NCBI GenBank assembly: GCA_947623455.1
Contig: OX392534.1
Coordinates: 40,553,426-40,617,425 of the forward strand
Reading direction: 5' to 3'
DNA: 64,000 nucleotides
DNA from: Mimachlamys varia
Taxonomy: Eukaryota > Mollusca > Bivalvia > Pectinida > Pectinidae
Positions within the stretch are counted from its first letter, which is position 1; the number at the start of each line of letters is the position of its first letter. Position numbers and translations under genes: made by a program. Shown piece after piece: positions 1 through 9,752 of the stretch. The notes beneath the pieces were generated by a model. That model saw nothing but the letters and a program-made list of their open reading frames with translations, searched no databases and was not told where the DNA came from.

Positions 1-353
1 AATTTCAGTTCGATTCATATGAGCACTTTGATCACTAAATGCTTCTAAGGGTATATTCAGGAATCAACTGAAAATTTCTCTCCTTTTGGACGTTGTGGTC
101 ATACAATATTTTACAATTGATCATTATAAAATGATGAGTTATGTTTACCCTATAAAATAGCATGATTTCATGAAATATTCAAAATTTAACTAGATTCATA
201 TGGTTATGTACTGAAGTTCGGATCATATTGCCCAAACGCCACCAGTTTAATCCTACGGAATCCCAATAGGGCCAAGTCAAGCAAAATAGTATATCGAATA
301 AACATAAGTTTATGTTGAATCAATGACATCATGTCGTTAAAACGAAATAATGT

Positions 354-413
354 TTTGTCGAATAAACGACATCGTGTAATGCTGTTTAAATATGATGTTG
401 TTTATTTGACAAA
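354..413. repeat. Short inverted repeat (hairpin)
   Basis: Two 20-base arms (354-373 and 394-413) are complementary at 18 of 20 positions, with a 20-base loop. The motif gtcgaataaac also occurs in the left arm's flank. It is probably the remnant of a small foldback element. No function is visible. Confidence 0.5.
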
Positions 414-631
414 TTATTATCATACCATTACATTTTATATATTACACTGATCAACTTTACTTATAGTAGAAAATGAAAGATCCTTTCAGATTTTATCAAA
501 CATCTGTGCATTACATGTTTGGTCAGTCTTTAGTACACTATTGTATGTACCCGATGTTGACATTGAAAGCACTTGTTTGAACATTTATTGTGGACTGATA
601 TTTTACGGCACCATGATCATGACAATGATCA

Positions 632-725
632 TATTATAATATACATGTAATATAATATTTCGAATATAATATAATATTTCGAATATAATATATATAGTTA
701 TATTTTAATATAATATTTCGGAATA
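632..725. repeat. AT-rich simple repeat (taatataatatttcga-like)
   Basis: Low-complexity AT tract built from repeats of ataatatttcgaatata. It lies just beyond the last visible exon of the integrase gene on the minus strand, so it is probably intronic. Confidence 0.6.
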
Positions 726-850
726 TTAATACTTAGCAATAAAAACATTCTCAAGGGAATACCTGTATATTATGAGGAAATACGAAACTGTGTCGGCTAC
801 AGAAACGGTGGTACATAATCTGAAATCATATACGATTATCCAGTATTTAC

Positions 851-973
851 CCATCAACATGCCAAGTGTGATTTGGCCCAAGAGATCTGTACACTCTTCT
901 TTGAATCCTACGCCTCCGTCGGTGTTCAGTTCCATCCGGATCGACGTCCCTCATCGCTTTCATGACAATGTCC
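851..973 (-). CDS. Integrase gene, coding exon 5 (start of catalytic core)
   Basis: 123 nt. Acceptor CTTGTACTCCAG|GG; donor GATGG|GTAAAT. It encodes residues 101-140 and the first two bases of codon 141: D-V-D-P-D-G, an R-rich run, then G-P-N-x-x-W-H-V-D-G. The exon ends immediately after the presumed first catalytic Asp (residue 140). I searched 1-850 on the minus strand by eye for the next exon and found none, so it should lie outside the window. Confidence 0.85.
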
Positions 974-3092
974 CTGGAGTACAAGAGGAAGCATACACAA
1001 GAACACACATTCGGAAAACCAACATCAGTGTGACATGATGGAAACACAGGAACAATTTAAAAGTTTTTAGTATGTGCACGTAGGAATTCTTTATTTAGGG
1101 AAAAGTAAGCAAAATTATGTGTTTGCATGTTATCTACAATCAACTCTATTTCTATTTCGTAGTGAAAACACATCCATCGATTTCAATGCACCGAATAATC
1201 ACTAAAATGTATAAAGTCAATGAATAGTTCTGAAATTGTTTAAAAGACTGATTTAAATATTTCCCATTAAAGTGTATCAACCAGCTTGCGCACATGTGTT
1301 CCCATTGTCAAGACAGTTATATAAGCTTTCACTAAGTCACTTTCGGGAGAGGGAATTAGAACGAAAGTTTCTAAAGGTAAAGCATAATAATATTATGTTT
1401 TCTTTTTTCGCTCATTTATATGAAATCGAAATGACTTTCCACACAAACAATTCAGCTCATAATAGTTCTGTATACACACCTTCTCACGTGCATTCCTTTC
1501 CGTCGGAGTATATTGGTCATGCTCCTGTAGCCAACAGTCTCCGGCAAATCATGTAAAATAACCTGTAATATTGTTAACACATTAATTAAGATATAAACCT
1601 GACGGGTTTGACCCTTTCATGTACATCAAACGAATCTCTAGGTCACATAAGATTTGAAGTTTTTGAAGCAAGCGCAATATTATGTGCTAAAACTATTTCC
1701 ATGTTTTTCTTTATTATATCTATTTAATATTACTACTGACTTGATTCCATATCACTTGGAATTATGCAAGCGTCATCGCCAATCACATTTCCAGTTATGA
1801 CGATACACAAGATTTGATCATGAACCTCGATCAGCGAACGAAACATCATTTCCGTGACAAAATAATAGTAGCTAGATAGTCTGGCTACTGTACTAACCTG
1901 AATAGCGTGTTTAATGTCATCCTCGCTATGTAAAGTAATTCCTTTCCTGGGCAATATTCCGAGACGTTTTAGTCGTTTGCCGATGGCATTTGGGCTGGAA
2001 GAGACAACAAGCATGCTAAGCGATCAAACAATACATGTCCCTAGCTATAGTCCCCTTCTTCACCTATGGCGGTTAATATTAACAGTATTCTATAAAGATA
2101 TAGTACTCTACTGGTACTTTTCAAAAAGTGAAATGAAACAAATGATTAATGCTGACATTATGACGTATTATAAATAACGAAATATAAAACATGTTACGGT
2201 GACATTGCTCTGATGTTCAATTTAATATAAACACTCTAGGAATGAAGCCTATGTACACACTTGGAGAGGAAACTATAACCCCAATCCCCTCCATCCCCCA
2301 CTCTCTCTCGCACACAGACCCTCACACACCCTCTCACACACTCTCTCACACACACACAACACCACACACTCTCACCCTTAGCACACACACACCCTCACTC
2401 ACACACTCGAATTACACCACAACATTGCGTTTTGGGACTTATTAACTTAAGGAAAACAATCTTTCCATATGAAGTATCTGATGCACAAACATTTTCTTTT
2501 AAAATCGTTCATTTTGTTAGTTACAGATTATGTATTCATCAAAACATTGTAATCAATCAAAATATAGTGACTTTTCTGTTAAAGGAACATTAATATGACA
2601 AAAGGCCCGAATACATCCAAGAATATTGTCATTATTTTAAATTTCTTTTAATTCTACAACTCTTATTGTACAAAGTATAATGTAATTTGATAACAATCCG
2701 GATATACATATACAACTTACGTAACAATATACTGGATGCAAGCTTACTCTCTACATTTCTATGTTGTTCGTAATATCCGTCGGAAATATATATATGAATT
2801 ACTATCAAAAGTTATCAACTTAAATTTACCTTAAATACTGTCCATATTGTTTGTAAATCAATCCTGACATGTCTTTGTAAGGATAGCTCTTTGTCGCTAG
2901 GATAACCAGACCATCATTCACTGTTGAATAAATCAATAAAGTATAATGATTCCAATATACCAGAAATATGTCATTGTGTAATTTTGATTTTTGTCTTTCA
3001 ACAGTTACATAAACCAAATGTTTTGTAATATATAATCAAATCCACAACAATAATCCATACTCACAAGTTACGCATTCCTCCAGGAGCTCCAT
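851..3092 (-). CDS. Integrase-core-domain protein, N-terminal five coding exons (gene runs off the left edge)
   Basis: Spliced minus-strand gene: 3065-3092, 2830-2920, 1898-1994, 1480-1562, 851-973, giving about 140 codons with no stop. Introns are 144, 835, 335 and 506 bp. All donors are GT and all acceptors AG; most acceptors have a pyrimidine-rich lead. Junction phases are 1, 2, 0, 2, and the reading frame stays continuous through all four joins. The protein shows an HTH-like segment (residues 40-53, SPNAIGKRLKRLGI), a GYRSM motif (83-87), an R-rich run (118-122) and W-H-V-D-G at 137-141. In rve-like integrases this D is usually the first residue of the DDE triad. I recognise the layout as that of the uncharacterised integrase-core proteins common in molluscs, cnidarians and fish, which are of transposon origin. 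The start at 3092 has A at -3 and G at +4; the frame stays open upstream, so an earlier start or exon is possible. The rest of the catalytic core lies left of position 1. No breaks are seen. Confidence 0.8.
1480..1562 (-). CDS. Integrase gene, coding exon 4
   Basis: 83 nt. Acceptor CAATATTACAG|GT; donor AGAAG|GTGTGT. It encodes residues 73-99 plus the split Arg100. The segment PETVGYRSMTNILRRKG matches the conserved G-Y-R-x-M region that precedes the catalytic core in this family. Confidence 0.8.
1898..1994 (-). CDS. Integrase gene, coding exon 3 (HTH-like)
   Basis: 97 nt. Acceptor TTGTCTCTTCCAG|CC is excellent; donor ATTCAG|GTTAGT. It encodes residues 41-72, with the basic motif KRLKRLGILPRKG followed by an acidic helix HSEDDIKHAI. 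This is the expected N-terminal DNA-binding part of the family. Confidence 0.8.
2276..2420. repeat. CA/CT-rich microsatellite
   Basis: Imperfect (CTCACACA)n-type simple sequence lying within intron 2 of the integrase gene. The apparent plus-strand reading frame through it is low-complexity and not a gene. Confidence 0.85.
2830..2920 (-). CDS. Integrase gene, coding exon 2
   Basis: 91 nt. Acceptor TTCAACAG|TG after a T-rich tract; donor TTTAAG|GTAAAT. It encodes residues 11-39 plus the split Ser40, a lysine/tyrosine-rich helix-like stretch preceding the HTH. Confidence 0.75.
3065..3092 (-). CDS. Integrase gene, coding exon 1
   Basis: Nine codons plus one base, starting at the ATG with a good context (acgATGG). 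The donor is ACTT|GTGAGTATGG, a near-perfect match to the consensus. The split codon T|TG gives Leu. The upstream frame is open, with another possible acceptor (attatag at about 3120), so the true start is the least certain part of the model. Confidence 0.6.
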
Positions 3093-3277
3093 CGTATATA
3101 TGCATGCCACACCTTGGCTATAATACCGGTTTAAACAGGATAAAAGAAAATTGCGTAGAAATCTGACCGTCGCCATGATAACCTCTTTTGAAAGATCAAG
3201 TAAAACTATACCCCGGAATGTTAATTGGTTTTGTAAGTGTACCGTCATCTCCTTCGTGACTGTACAGTTACTCGCAT

Positions 3278-3402
3278 AACATGCTAGTAACCTGTCAAGT
3301 GATTTTTACTATGTCAGGTTACTAGCATCACATGAGAGTAACATGTCATGTTATTTTTACTATGTCAGGTTACTTGCATCACATCAATGCTAGTAACTTG
3401 AC
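3278..3402. repeat. 51-bp tandem repeat with hairpin units
   Basis: About 2.4 copies of a 51-bp unit sharing tttttactatgtcaggtta (starts at 3303 and 3354). Each unit holds an inverted pair, gctagtaacctg and caggttactagc, so each can form a stem with a T-rich loop. It sits about 190 bp upstream of the integrase start codon, in the possible promoter region. Confidence 0.7.
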
Positions 3403-3599
3403 GGCTGATATCGGCCATCGTACAGACGTCTGTGTTTGTACGGAATGCTAATCCTTTCCGCGCTTGTAATGTACTACCGAGTGGGCTGTAACTTGTGTAC
3501 GGTAATAATGGGGAATGTTAAGTGAAGCAGCTGGCAGCGCCGGGTGTGAAAGGTCGAGGGTTGTACAGAAGCGGAGTCGAGCTTGGTTAGGTCGAGGTA

Positions 3600-4475
3600 A
3601 AACTAAATAGAAAAGGAGAAATTAAGGTTAGGAAATATCCTTTAAGTCTGGTTAGAGGTTTATCAGATTAAGGATATTCTAATAGGGTTAGAAGTTTGAA
3701 TGATTAGGGATATGCATATAGATCTAGTATGGTAAGATGTTTATGGGATAAGAGATATCCATATAGATCTAGTAGGGACAGATGTTTATGGGATTAGGGA
3801 TATCCACATAGATCTATTTTATAAATGATTAGGGATATCCATATAGATCTAGTAAGGTTAGATGTTTATGGGATAAGAGATATTCATATAGATCTAGTCG
3901 GGTTAGAGGTTTATGGGAGAAGAGATATTCATATAGATCTAGTCGGGTTAGAGGTTTATGAGATAAGAGATATTCATATAGATCTAGTCGGGTTAGAGGT
4001 TTATGGGATAAGAGATATCCATATAGATCGAGTCGGGTAAGAAGTTTATGGGATTAGGGATATCCATATAAATCTAGTATAGTTAGAGGTTTATGTTTTA
4101 TGAAATATCCATAGAGATATATTTGGGTTAGAGGTTTATGTTTTATGAAATATCCATAGAGGTCTAGTAGGGTTAGACGTTTATGGGATAAGAGATATCC
4201 ATATAGATCTAGTAGGGTAAGAAGTTTATGGGATAAGAGATATCCATATAGATCGAGTCGGGTAAGAAGTTTATGGGATTAGGGATATCCATATAAATCT
4301 AGTATAGTTAGAGGTTTATGTTTTATGAAATATCCATAGAGATATAAATGGGTTAGAGGTTTATGGGATAAGAGATATCCATATAGATCGAGTCGGGTAA
4401 AAAGTTTATGGGATAAGGAATTTCCATATATACATCTAGTAGGGTTAGAGTTTTATGGGATTAGGGATGTCAGTA
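3600..4475. repeat. 45-bp satellite array (left part)
   Basis: About 18 copies of a 45-bp unit containing gggataagagatatccatat and gatctagt. Spacing of ggttagaggt is exactly 45 between 3901, 3946 and 3991. Because 45 is a multiple of three, one frame (3825-4040) reads as a 15-residue repeat (IRDIHIDLVGLEVYG). I regard that as a by-product, since copies elsewhere in the array carry stops and frameshifts. Copies are more divergent at both ends. Confidence 0.85.
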
Positions 4476-4690
4476 TTTTTTTTCAAGTTCAAGTTCTTTA
4501 TTGACTGTAAGTCTTAAGACTTATCAGTGTAAACATATAATATACAGGATATTAACATATATTCAAACTGTTAAATTGGTTACTGGAGAATGAACGATGC
4601 AATAATATAATAGTAACATTAATCATTATTATTATTGCAAAGTAAATATATCATGCTTGTGATCGTAGATCTCAAGCTGTTAGAGAAACA
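4476..4690 (-). mobile_element. 3' tail of a non-LTR retrotransposon inserted in the satellite
   Basis: Read on the minus strand, this ends with AATAAA (4497-4502), two copies of the hexamer TTGAAC, and A8 (4476-4483). That is the typical 3' end of a poly-A or short-repeat-tailed LINE. The 45-bp satellite is present on both sides, so the element landed in it. The insertion boundary on the right is approximate. No coding part survives. Confidence 0.5.
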
Positions 4691-4995
4691 GGGTTTAAAG
4701 GTTAATCGGATAAGGGAAATCCGCATCGTCGGAAACCGCTTGCAAGCGTCAGAGAAGTGTCCCGTGGGTTTCCGACGATGGGCTATCCGTCAAGTAGGGT
4801 TAAAGTTTCTCGGGTGAAAGATATCCGTGAAGTAGTGTTGGAGGTTTGTCGGATTCGAGAAGGTTTGAGTTAAATCAGTTTATGAATATCCGTGAATTCT
4901 CGAAGAAGAATGAGTTTATCAGATTGAAGGATATCCGTAAAGTGGTATTAGAGTTTCATCAGATAAGGTATATCCATGAAGAAGGGTTCGGAACA
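4690..4995. repeat. 45-bp satellite, diverged right part
   Basis: Degenerate units keep the pattern gggttaaagttt...gatatccgtgaagta (for example 4797-4835 and 4915-4980). The tract is interrupted by a MITE at 4724-4780. It looks like the older edge of the array that starts at about 3600. Confidence 0.55.
4724..4780. mobile_element. Small foldback MITE, MULE-type (CATCGTCGG family)
   Basis: 57-bp element bounded by CATCGTCGGAAACC and its complement. Flanks ggaaatccg and ggctatccg match at 7 of 9 bases, which fits a diverged 9-bp target-site duplication. It lies inside a satellite unit. Related copies: 14932-14994 and 36760-36852. Confidence 0.6.
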
Positions 4996-5381
4996 TGATA
5001 CGTACAAGATGAACTTTTTATTTAACATACCATCTTACGTTTTGTTAAATGTCGAGATTTCCATTCACGTTAATTATGATAAGCGATCCTTATCGTTTAT
5101 TATTCAAATCGAATCATCCTGTTCAAATAAACTCTGTATTCCCTTTTGAATCGGGTGTTTGTGTTTCTGTTAGGTCAAGTATTCATGCAAACATTTACAG
5201 GAAACAGAACTATTGGTAAGTTAGTTTTGATAATAGTAGGAACCGGATCCATCAAATATGGACTTAAGTAAGTATAGGTGTGGTTGTATAAATACACCCT
5301 GTAATTATAATGTTATACCAGAGACCTGGCGTTAAATTCTCCGGTTATACCGGATGTCCGAATACAGTATTGCTCCTGTTG

Positions 5382-5454
5382 CAATCGGGAACCGTCGGCA
5401 CTTTCCGTAAATGAGATTTTCTCGTTTACGGAATGTGCCGACAGTTTCCGATTG
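5382..5454. mobile_element. Foldback MITE with 9-bp duplication (CAATCGGGAACCGTCGG family)
   Basis: 73-bp hairpin element: the left end CAATCGGGAACCGTCGGCAC is matched by its complement at the right end, with arms of about 30 bases. Flanks ctcctgttg (5373-5381) and ctgctgttg (5455-5463) match at 8 of 9. A 9-bp duplication points to a Mutator-like transposase source. A truncated relative lies at 49833. Confidence 0.65.
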
Positions 5455-6004
5455 CTGCTGTTGCTCCGTTTAACGTCCGTGATAAAGGTCAATTCGTTGT
5501 CATTTAAATGTGACCGAATGGAACACGGTTCTTGGTGTTTTCAGTCTGGTATTTCAATGAGATCGCACTTATAAGTCAGCATCAGATCCGACTAATGAGA
5601 GATATACCGACATACGTAACGCTAACATCTGGCACATTCTTGACACATTCATTGAGCGCACAAATTATATAGAAGATGAATAAACACGGAGACTGACAAA
5701 TTAATTCTATCATACATTAAAGTTCTTAATGCTATTGTCTAGTATACGTTGATGTATATTATAAATTTCACAAATTTTGAGCTGGGTATATATGACGACT
5801 ACGAATCTCACGATAGAATTGCCATTGCGCATGTCCATGGATCACGACAGTTAGTCGTGTCTGAAATCAAGTAAACAACATGTCAAGTACATTGCTGACC
5901 AAAGACAATACGGGGCAAATATTTTCCTTTGATAATTTCACCGAAATTCGAATTTTGACACGCTATCATTAACAACTACGACGACCACGTTAAGACCAGG
6001 ACGG

Positions 6005-6202
6005 CCAGGCCCTGGATTCATCAACGTTCCTTAACTTAAGGAAACTCCTTAACAAAAAATCTCCAGAGAAAAGCATCACAGAATTTAAGGAAAGTTCCTT
6101 AACTTAAGATTTTCCCCTTAAATTCTGTAATGCTTTCCTATGGAGAATTTTATGTTAAGGAGTTTCCTTAAGTTAAGGAACGTTGATGAAACCGGGGCCT
6201 GG
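6005..6202. mobile_element. Foldback MITE (CCAGGCCCNGGWTTCATCAA ends)
   Basis: About 198 bp, nearly all palindromic: the left arm reads through ttccttaacttaaggaaact and the right arm returns through its complement. Terminal sequences CCAGGCCCTGGATTCATCAA and, on the other strand, CCAGGCCCCGGTTTCATCAA. The superfamily is unclear; the GGGCCC-type end resembles PIF/Harbinger-derived MITEs. It sits inside the diverged edge of the 20-bp minisatellite. Confidence 0.7.
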
Positions 6203-6212
6203 TGGGTTAAGA

Positions 6213-6353
6213 CACAGTTGCTTGAGTTTCTGTCAGTAAATAATAAATCTATATGTGTGAAATGAGCCTCCCATTTTAGTAATCCTGTAATGGGCCGCGG
6301 CTCCATATATATAAACATTTTTTTATATACTGACAGAAACTCAAGCAACTGTG
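6213..6353. mobile_element. MITE with terminal inverted repeats CACAGTTGCTTGAGTTTCTG
   Basis: About 141 bp. Arms of about 25 bases match exactly (cacagttgcttgagtttctg at left, complement at right). The flanks repeat ggttaagac, a duplication of 7 to 9 bp depending on where the ends are set. The target is itself a minisatellite-like gttaagac word, so the duplication length should be read cautiously. Confidence 0.65.
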
Positions 6354-8284
6354 GTTAAGACTAAGGAGACCAGGCAAAGGTATGAGCGACCAGATGAAGA
6401 ATAGGACGACCAGATGAATACTAGGACCACCACATAAAGCCTAGGACCACCAGGTAAAGACAGGACCACCACGTTAAGACTAGGACCACCACGTTAAGAC
6501 TAGGACAACCACGTAAAGACTAGGACCACCACGTAAAGACTAGGACCACCACGTAAAGACTAGGACCACCACGTAAAGACTAGGACCACCAAGTAAAGAC
6601 TAGGACCACCACGTAAAGACTAGGACCACCATGTAAAGACTAGGACTACAACGTAAAGACTAGGACCACCACGTAAGACTAGGACCACCACGTAGAGACT
6701 ATGACCACCATGTAAAGACTAGGACCACCATGTAAAGACTAGGACCACCACGTAAAGACTAGGACCACCACGTAAAGACTAGGACCACCACGTAAAGACT
6801 AGGACTACCACGTAAGACTAGGACCACCATGTAAAGACTAGGACTACAACGTAAAAACTAGGACTACAACGTAAATACTAGGACAACCACGTAAAGACTA
6901 GGACCACCAATTAAAGACTAGGACCACCAAGTAAAGACAGGACAACCATGTAAAGACTAGGACCACCAGGTAAAGACTAGGACAACCACGTAAAGACTAG
7001 GACCACCACGTTAAGACAAGGACCACCACATAAAGACTAGGACCAACGGGTTAAGACTAGGACCACCACGTAAGGAATATGACCACCACGTAAAGACTAG
7101 GACCACCACGTCAAGACTAGGACCACCACGTACAGACTAGGACCAACGGGTTAAGACTAGGACCACCACGTAAAGACAAGGACCACCAGGTAAAGAATAG
7201 GACCACCAGGAAAAGACTAGGACAACCATGTACAGACTAGGACCACCAAGTATAAACTAGGACAACCAGGTAAAGACTAGGACAACCACGTAAAGACTAG
7301 GACCACCACGTTAAGACAAGGACCACCACATAAAGACTAGGACCAACGGGTTAAGACTAGGACCACCACGTAAGGAATATGACCACCACGTAAAGACTAG
7401 GACCACCACGTTAAGACTAGGACCACCACGTACAGACTAGGACCAACGGGTTAAGACTAGGACCACCACGTAAAGACTAGGACCACCAGGTAAAGAATAG
7501 GACCACCAGGAAAAGACTAGGACCACCAGGTAAAGACTAGGACCAGCACGTAAAGACTAGGACCATCACATAAAGACTAGGACCACCACGTAAAGACTAG
7601 GACCACCAGGTAAAGACTAAGACCACCAGGTTAAGACAGGACAACCACGTTAAGACTAGGATCACCACGTAAAGACTAGGACCACCAGGTAAAGACTAGG
7701 AGCACCACGTAAAGACTAGGATTACAACGTAAAGACTAGGATCACCACGTAATGAATAGGACCACCACGTAAAGACTAGGACCACCACGTAAGGAATATG
7801 ACCACCACGTAAAGACTAGGACCACCACGTTAAGACTAGGACCACCACGTACAGACTAGGACCAACGGGTTAAGACTAGGACCACCACGTAAAGACTAGG
7901 ACCACCACGTAAAGACTAGGACCACCACGTAAAGACTAGGACCACCACGTAAAGACTAGGACCACCACGTAAAGACTAGGACCACCACGTAAAGACTAGG
8001 ACCACCAGAATCTGGAGCGTAGGAGGTTACAGTCAACTGATCAATGTGTTTGATATTCAAATATATCAACATCAAATGCTGCCATGTACATATAACATAT
8101 CGGAAATCAGTACTTAGATGTTGCTGCTATTTTGCAACATCTGTGAACACCTGTTGTCAGTTCGAATTTGTAACGTGAGCCATATTAACGGGTCTATCAA
8201 AGGTGCAATATTCTAATTTTGATATATGAGTGTGTGTGTTTGAAATGACACCATACGGTATTAAATAGCAACAGAGGTCTATAT

Positions 8285-8760
8285 TAGTTTACGGAGCATG
8301 TCATGGGTGAGGTTTGAGAATAGGGTTCGTGGATGGGGTCTGAGTTGGTCGAGAATAGAGTTCGTGGATGGGGTTAGAGTGGGGTGAGAAAAGGGATCGT
8401 GGATTGAATCTGATTGGGGTGAGAATAGGGTTCGTGGATGGGGTATGAATAGGGTGAGAATAGGGTTCGTGGATGGGGTCTGAGTGGGGTGAGAATATGA
8501 CACGGATTGGGGTCTGAGTGGGTGAGAATAGGGTATGAAGATGGGGTCTGAGTGGGTGAGAATAGGGTATGAGGATGGGATCTGAGTGGGTGAGAATAGG
8601 GTATGAGGATGGGGTCTGAGTTGGGTGTGCATATGATACGAGGATGGGGTCTGAGTGGGGTGAGAATGTGATACGAGGTAGGGGTCTGCGTAGGGTGAAA
8701 ATAGGGCACTTTGATGGGGTCTGATTTAGAGTGAGAACAGGGTACGTCGAGGGGGGGGGG
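8285..8760. repeat. 34-38-bp minisatellite
   Basis: About 13 imperfect units of the type gaggatggggtctgagtggg + tgagaatagggta. Spacing is 34 bp in the middle (8521, 8555, 8589) and longer at the edges. It ends in a G10-12 run at 8751. Minus-strand reading frames through it encode only proline/histidine/serine repeats and are not genes. Confidence 0.85.
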
Positions 8761-9517
8761 GGCGGGTGAAGTCTCTTACACTGTACACTATAGTTCAAAT
8801 CCACTGGATAAGAGTCTGTGAGTCCTAGGGAGGGGTCTATGAGTATGGGCTATGCGGGGTCAGAGTGTCTATAAGTACCTATCAGAAGGTAATAACTTCG
8901 TGAACAGTCGAGTGTATACAGCACCCAAGTCATGGCGTCCCTAGTTGTGAACACTACACACCAATGTCCTCAATCTATCTGGGTCATATCGTAATTATAG
9001 TCTACTGAAATTTCCGCTATCGACTTTCGTGACTGACCAGCCAAATATTATATGTAATGTCACCTAACGACCATACTCTCAGCCGAGGCGTTAATAACTT
9101 GGGAGTGACAGCGATCCGGAATACGCACACCAGAACCGGTTCTGACTAGTATTACAGCCATTTCTATTCTATTGTCGTTATCGTTTGACCAACACGTACA
9201 CGCGCTCTGTCGACGTATATCACAACAAAAATGACTGATTACGCGATAATAATTACAGGTCTTTTGTTGACGAGAGATTTTTATCGCTTCTGTTTGGATT
9301 TCCGGTTCGTAATTTTAGACAGGGATTTTTGTTTCTTAAGGCCCGTTGATCCGTGATGTTCTGTGTACCTTTACCTTTTCGAATGGAAACCGCTTACTTT
9401 AAAGGTACAAACTAATTTATTTTGTGTATCTCTGATACTTTTAAAGGTACACGTGTAAGTCGGTACATATCGACCTGGTTTACATCTGTATTTACACGAT
9501 GTTAGGATGTCTCTACA

Positions 9518-9697
9518 ATGGCGGACCTAGAGGAGACGCCTTCTCCGACCCAACCTCTCCCAAAGTCACAATCAACCGCCAAACACAACTCACAACGCCA
9601 CCCCTCGGGAACTATATGTATTTATCACCGGTCATATATCAAACGTGAAAATCTGACCATTGTAACATACACTGTGTGTTTGATTAACGAAAGATGA
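9518..9697 (+). CDS. Candidate first coding exon or 59-codon ORF
   Basis: An ATG in a good context (acaATGGCGG) opens a 59-codon frame ending at TGA 9695-9697. The first ~30 residues (MADLEETPSPTQPLPKSQST...) have the polar, proline-rich composition of a protein N terminus; the later part is less convincing and may be intron. Possible donors inside it (for example AAAC|GTGAAA near 9645) are weak. I did not find a following exon. The alternative is a chance frame. Confidence 0.3.
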   Translation: MADLEETPSPTQPLPKSQSTAKHNSQRHPSGTICIYHRSYIKRENLTIVTYTVCLINER

Positions 9698-9752
9698 AAA
9701 AATCTTAACAACTTTTATACACCCCTCCCCGACAACTTGCACCTGAACCCGT

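Larger units (their letters stand above)
5975..8010. repeat. 20-bp minisatellite (gtaaagactaggaccaccac)
   Basis: About 80 units of 20 bp (some 19) between 6400 and 8010. An older, diverged fringe starts near 5975 (gaccacgttaagaccaggacgg) and is interrupted by two MITEs. Within the array, 6961-7219 recurs at 7261-7519 with a 300-bp offset, and part of it again near 7790-7900, so blocks of units have been duplicated. Confidence 0.9.

Noticed and set aside
8279..8804. Three overlapping minus-strand ORFs of 111-167 codons
   Set aside because: They lie within the 34-38-bp minisatellite and encode only His/Pro/Ser/Thr repeats in all frames, as expected from a tandem array.
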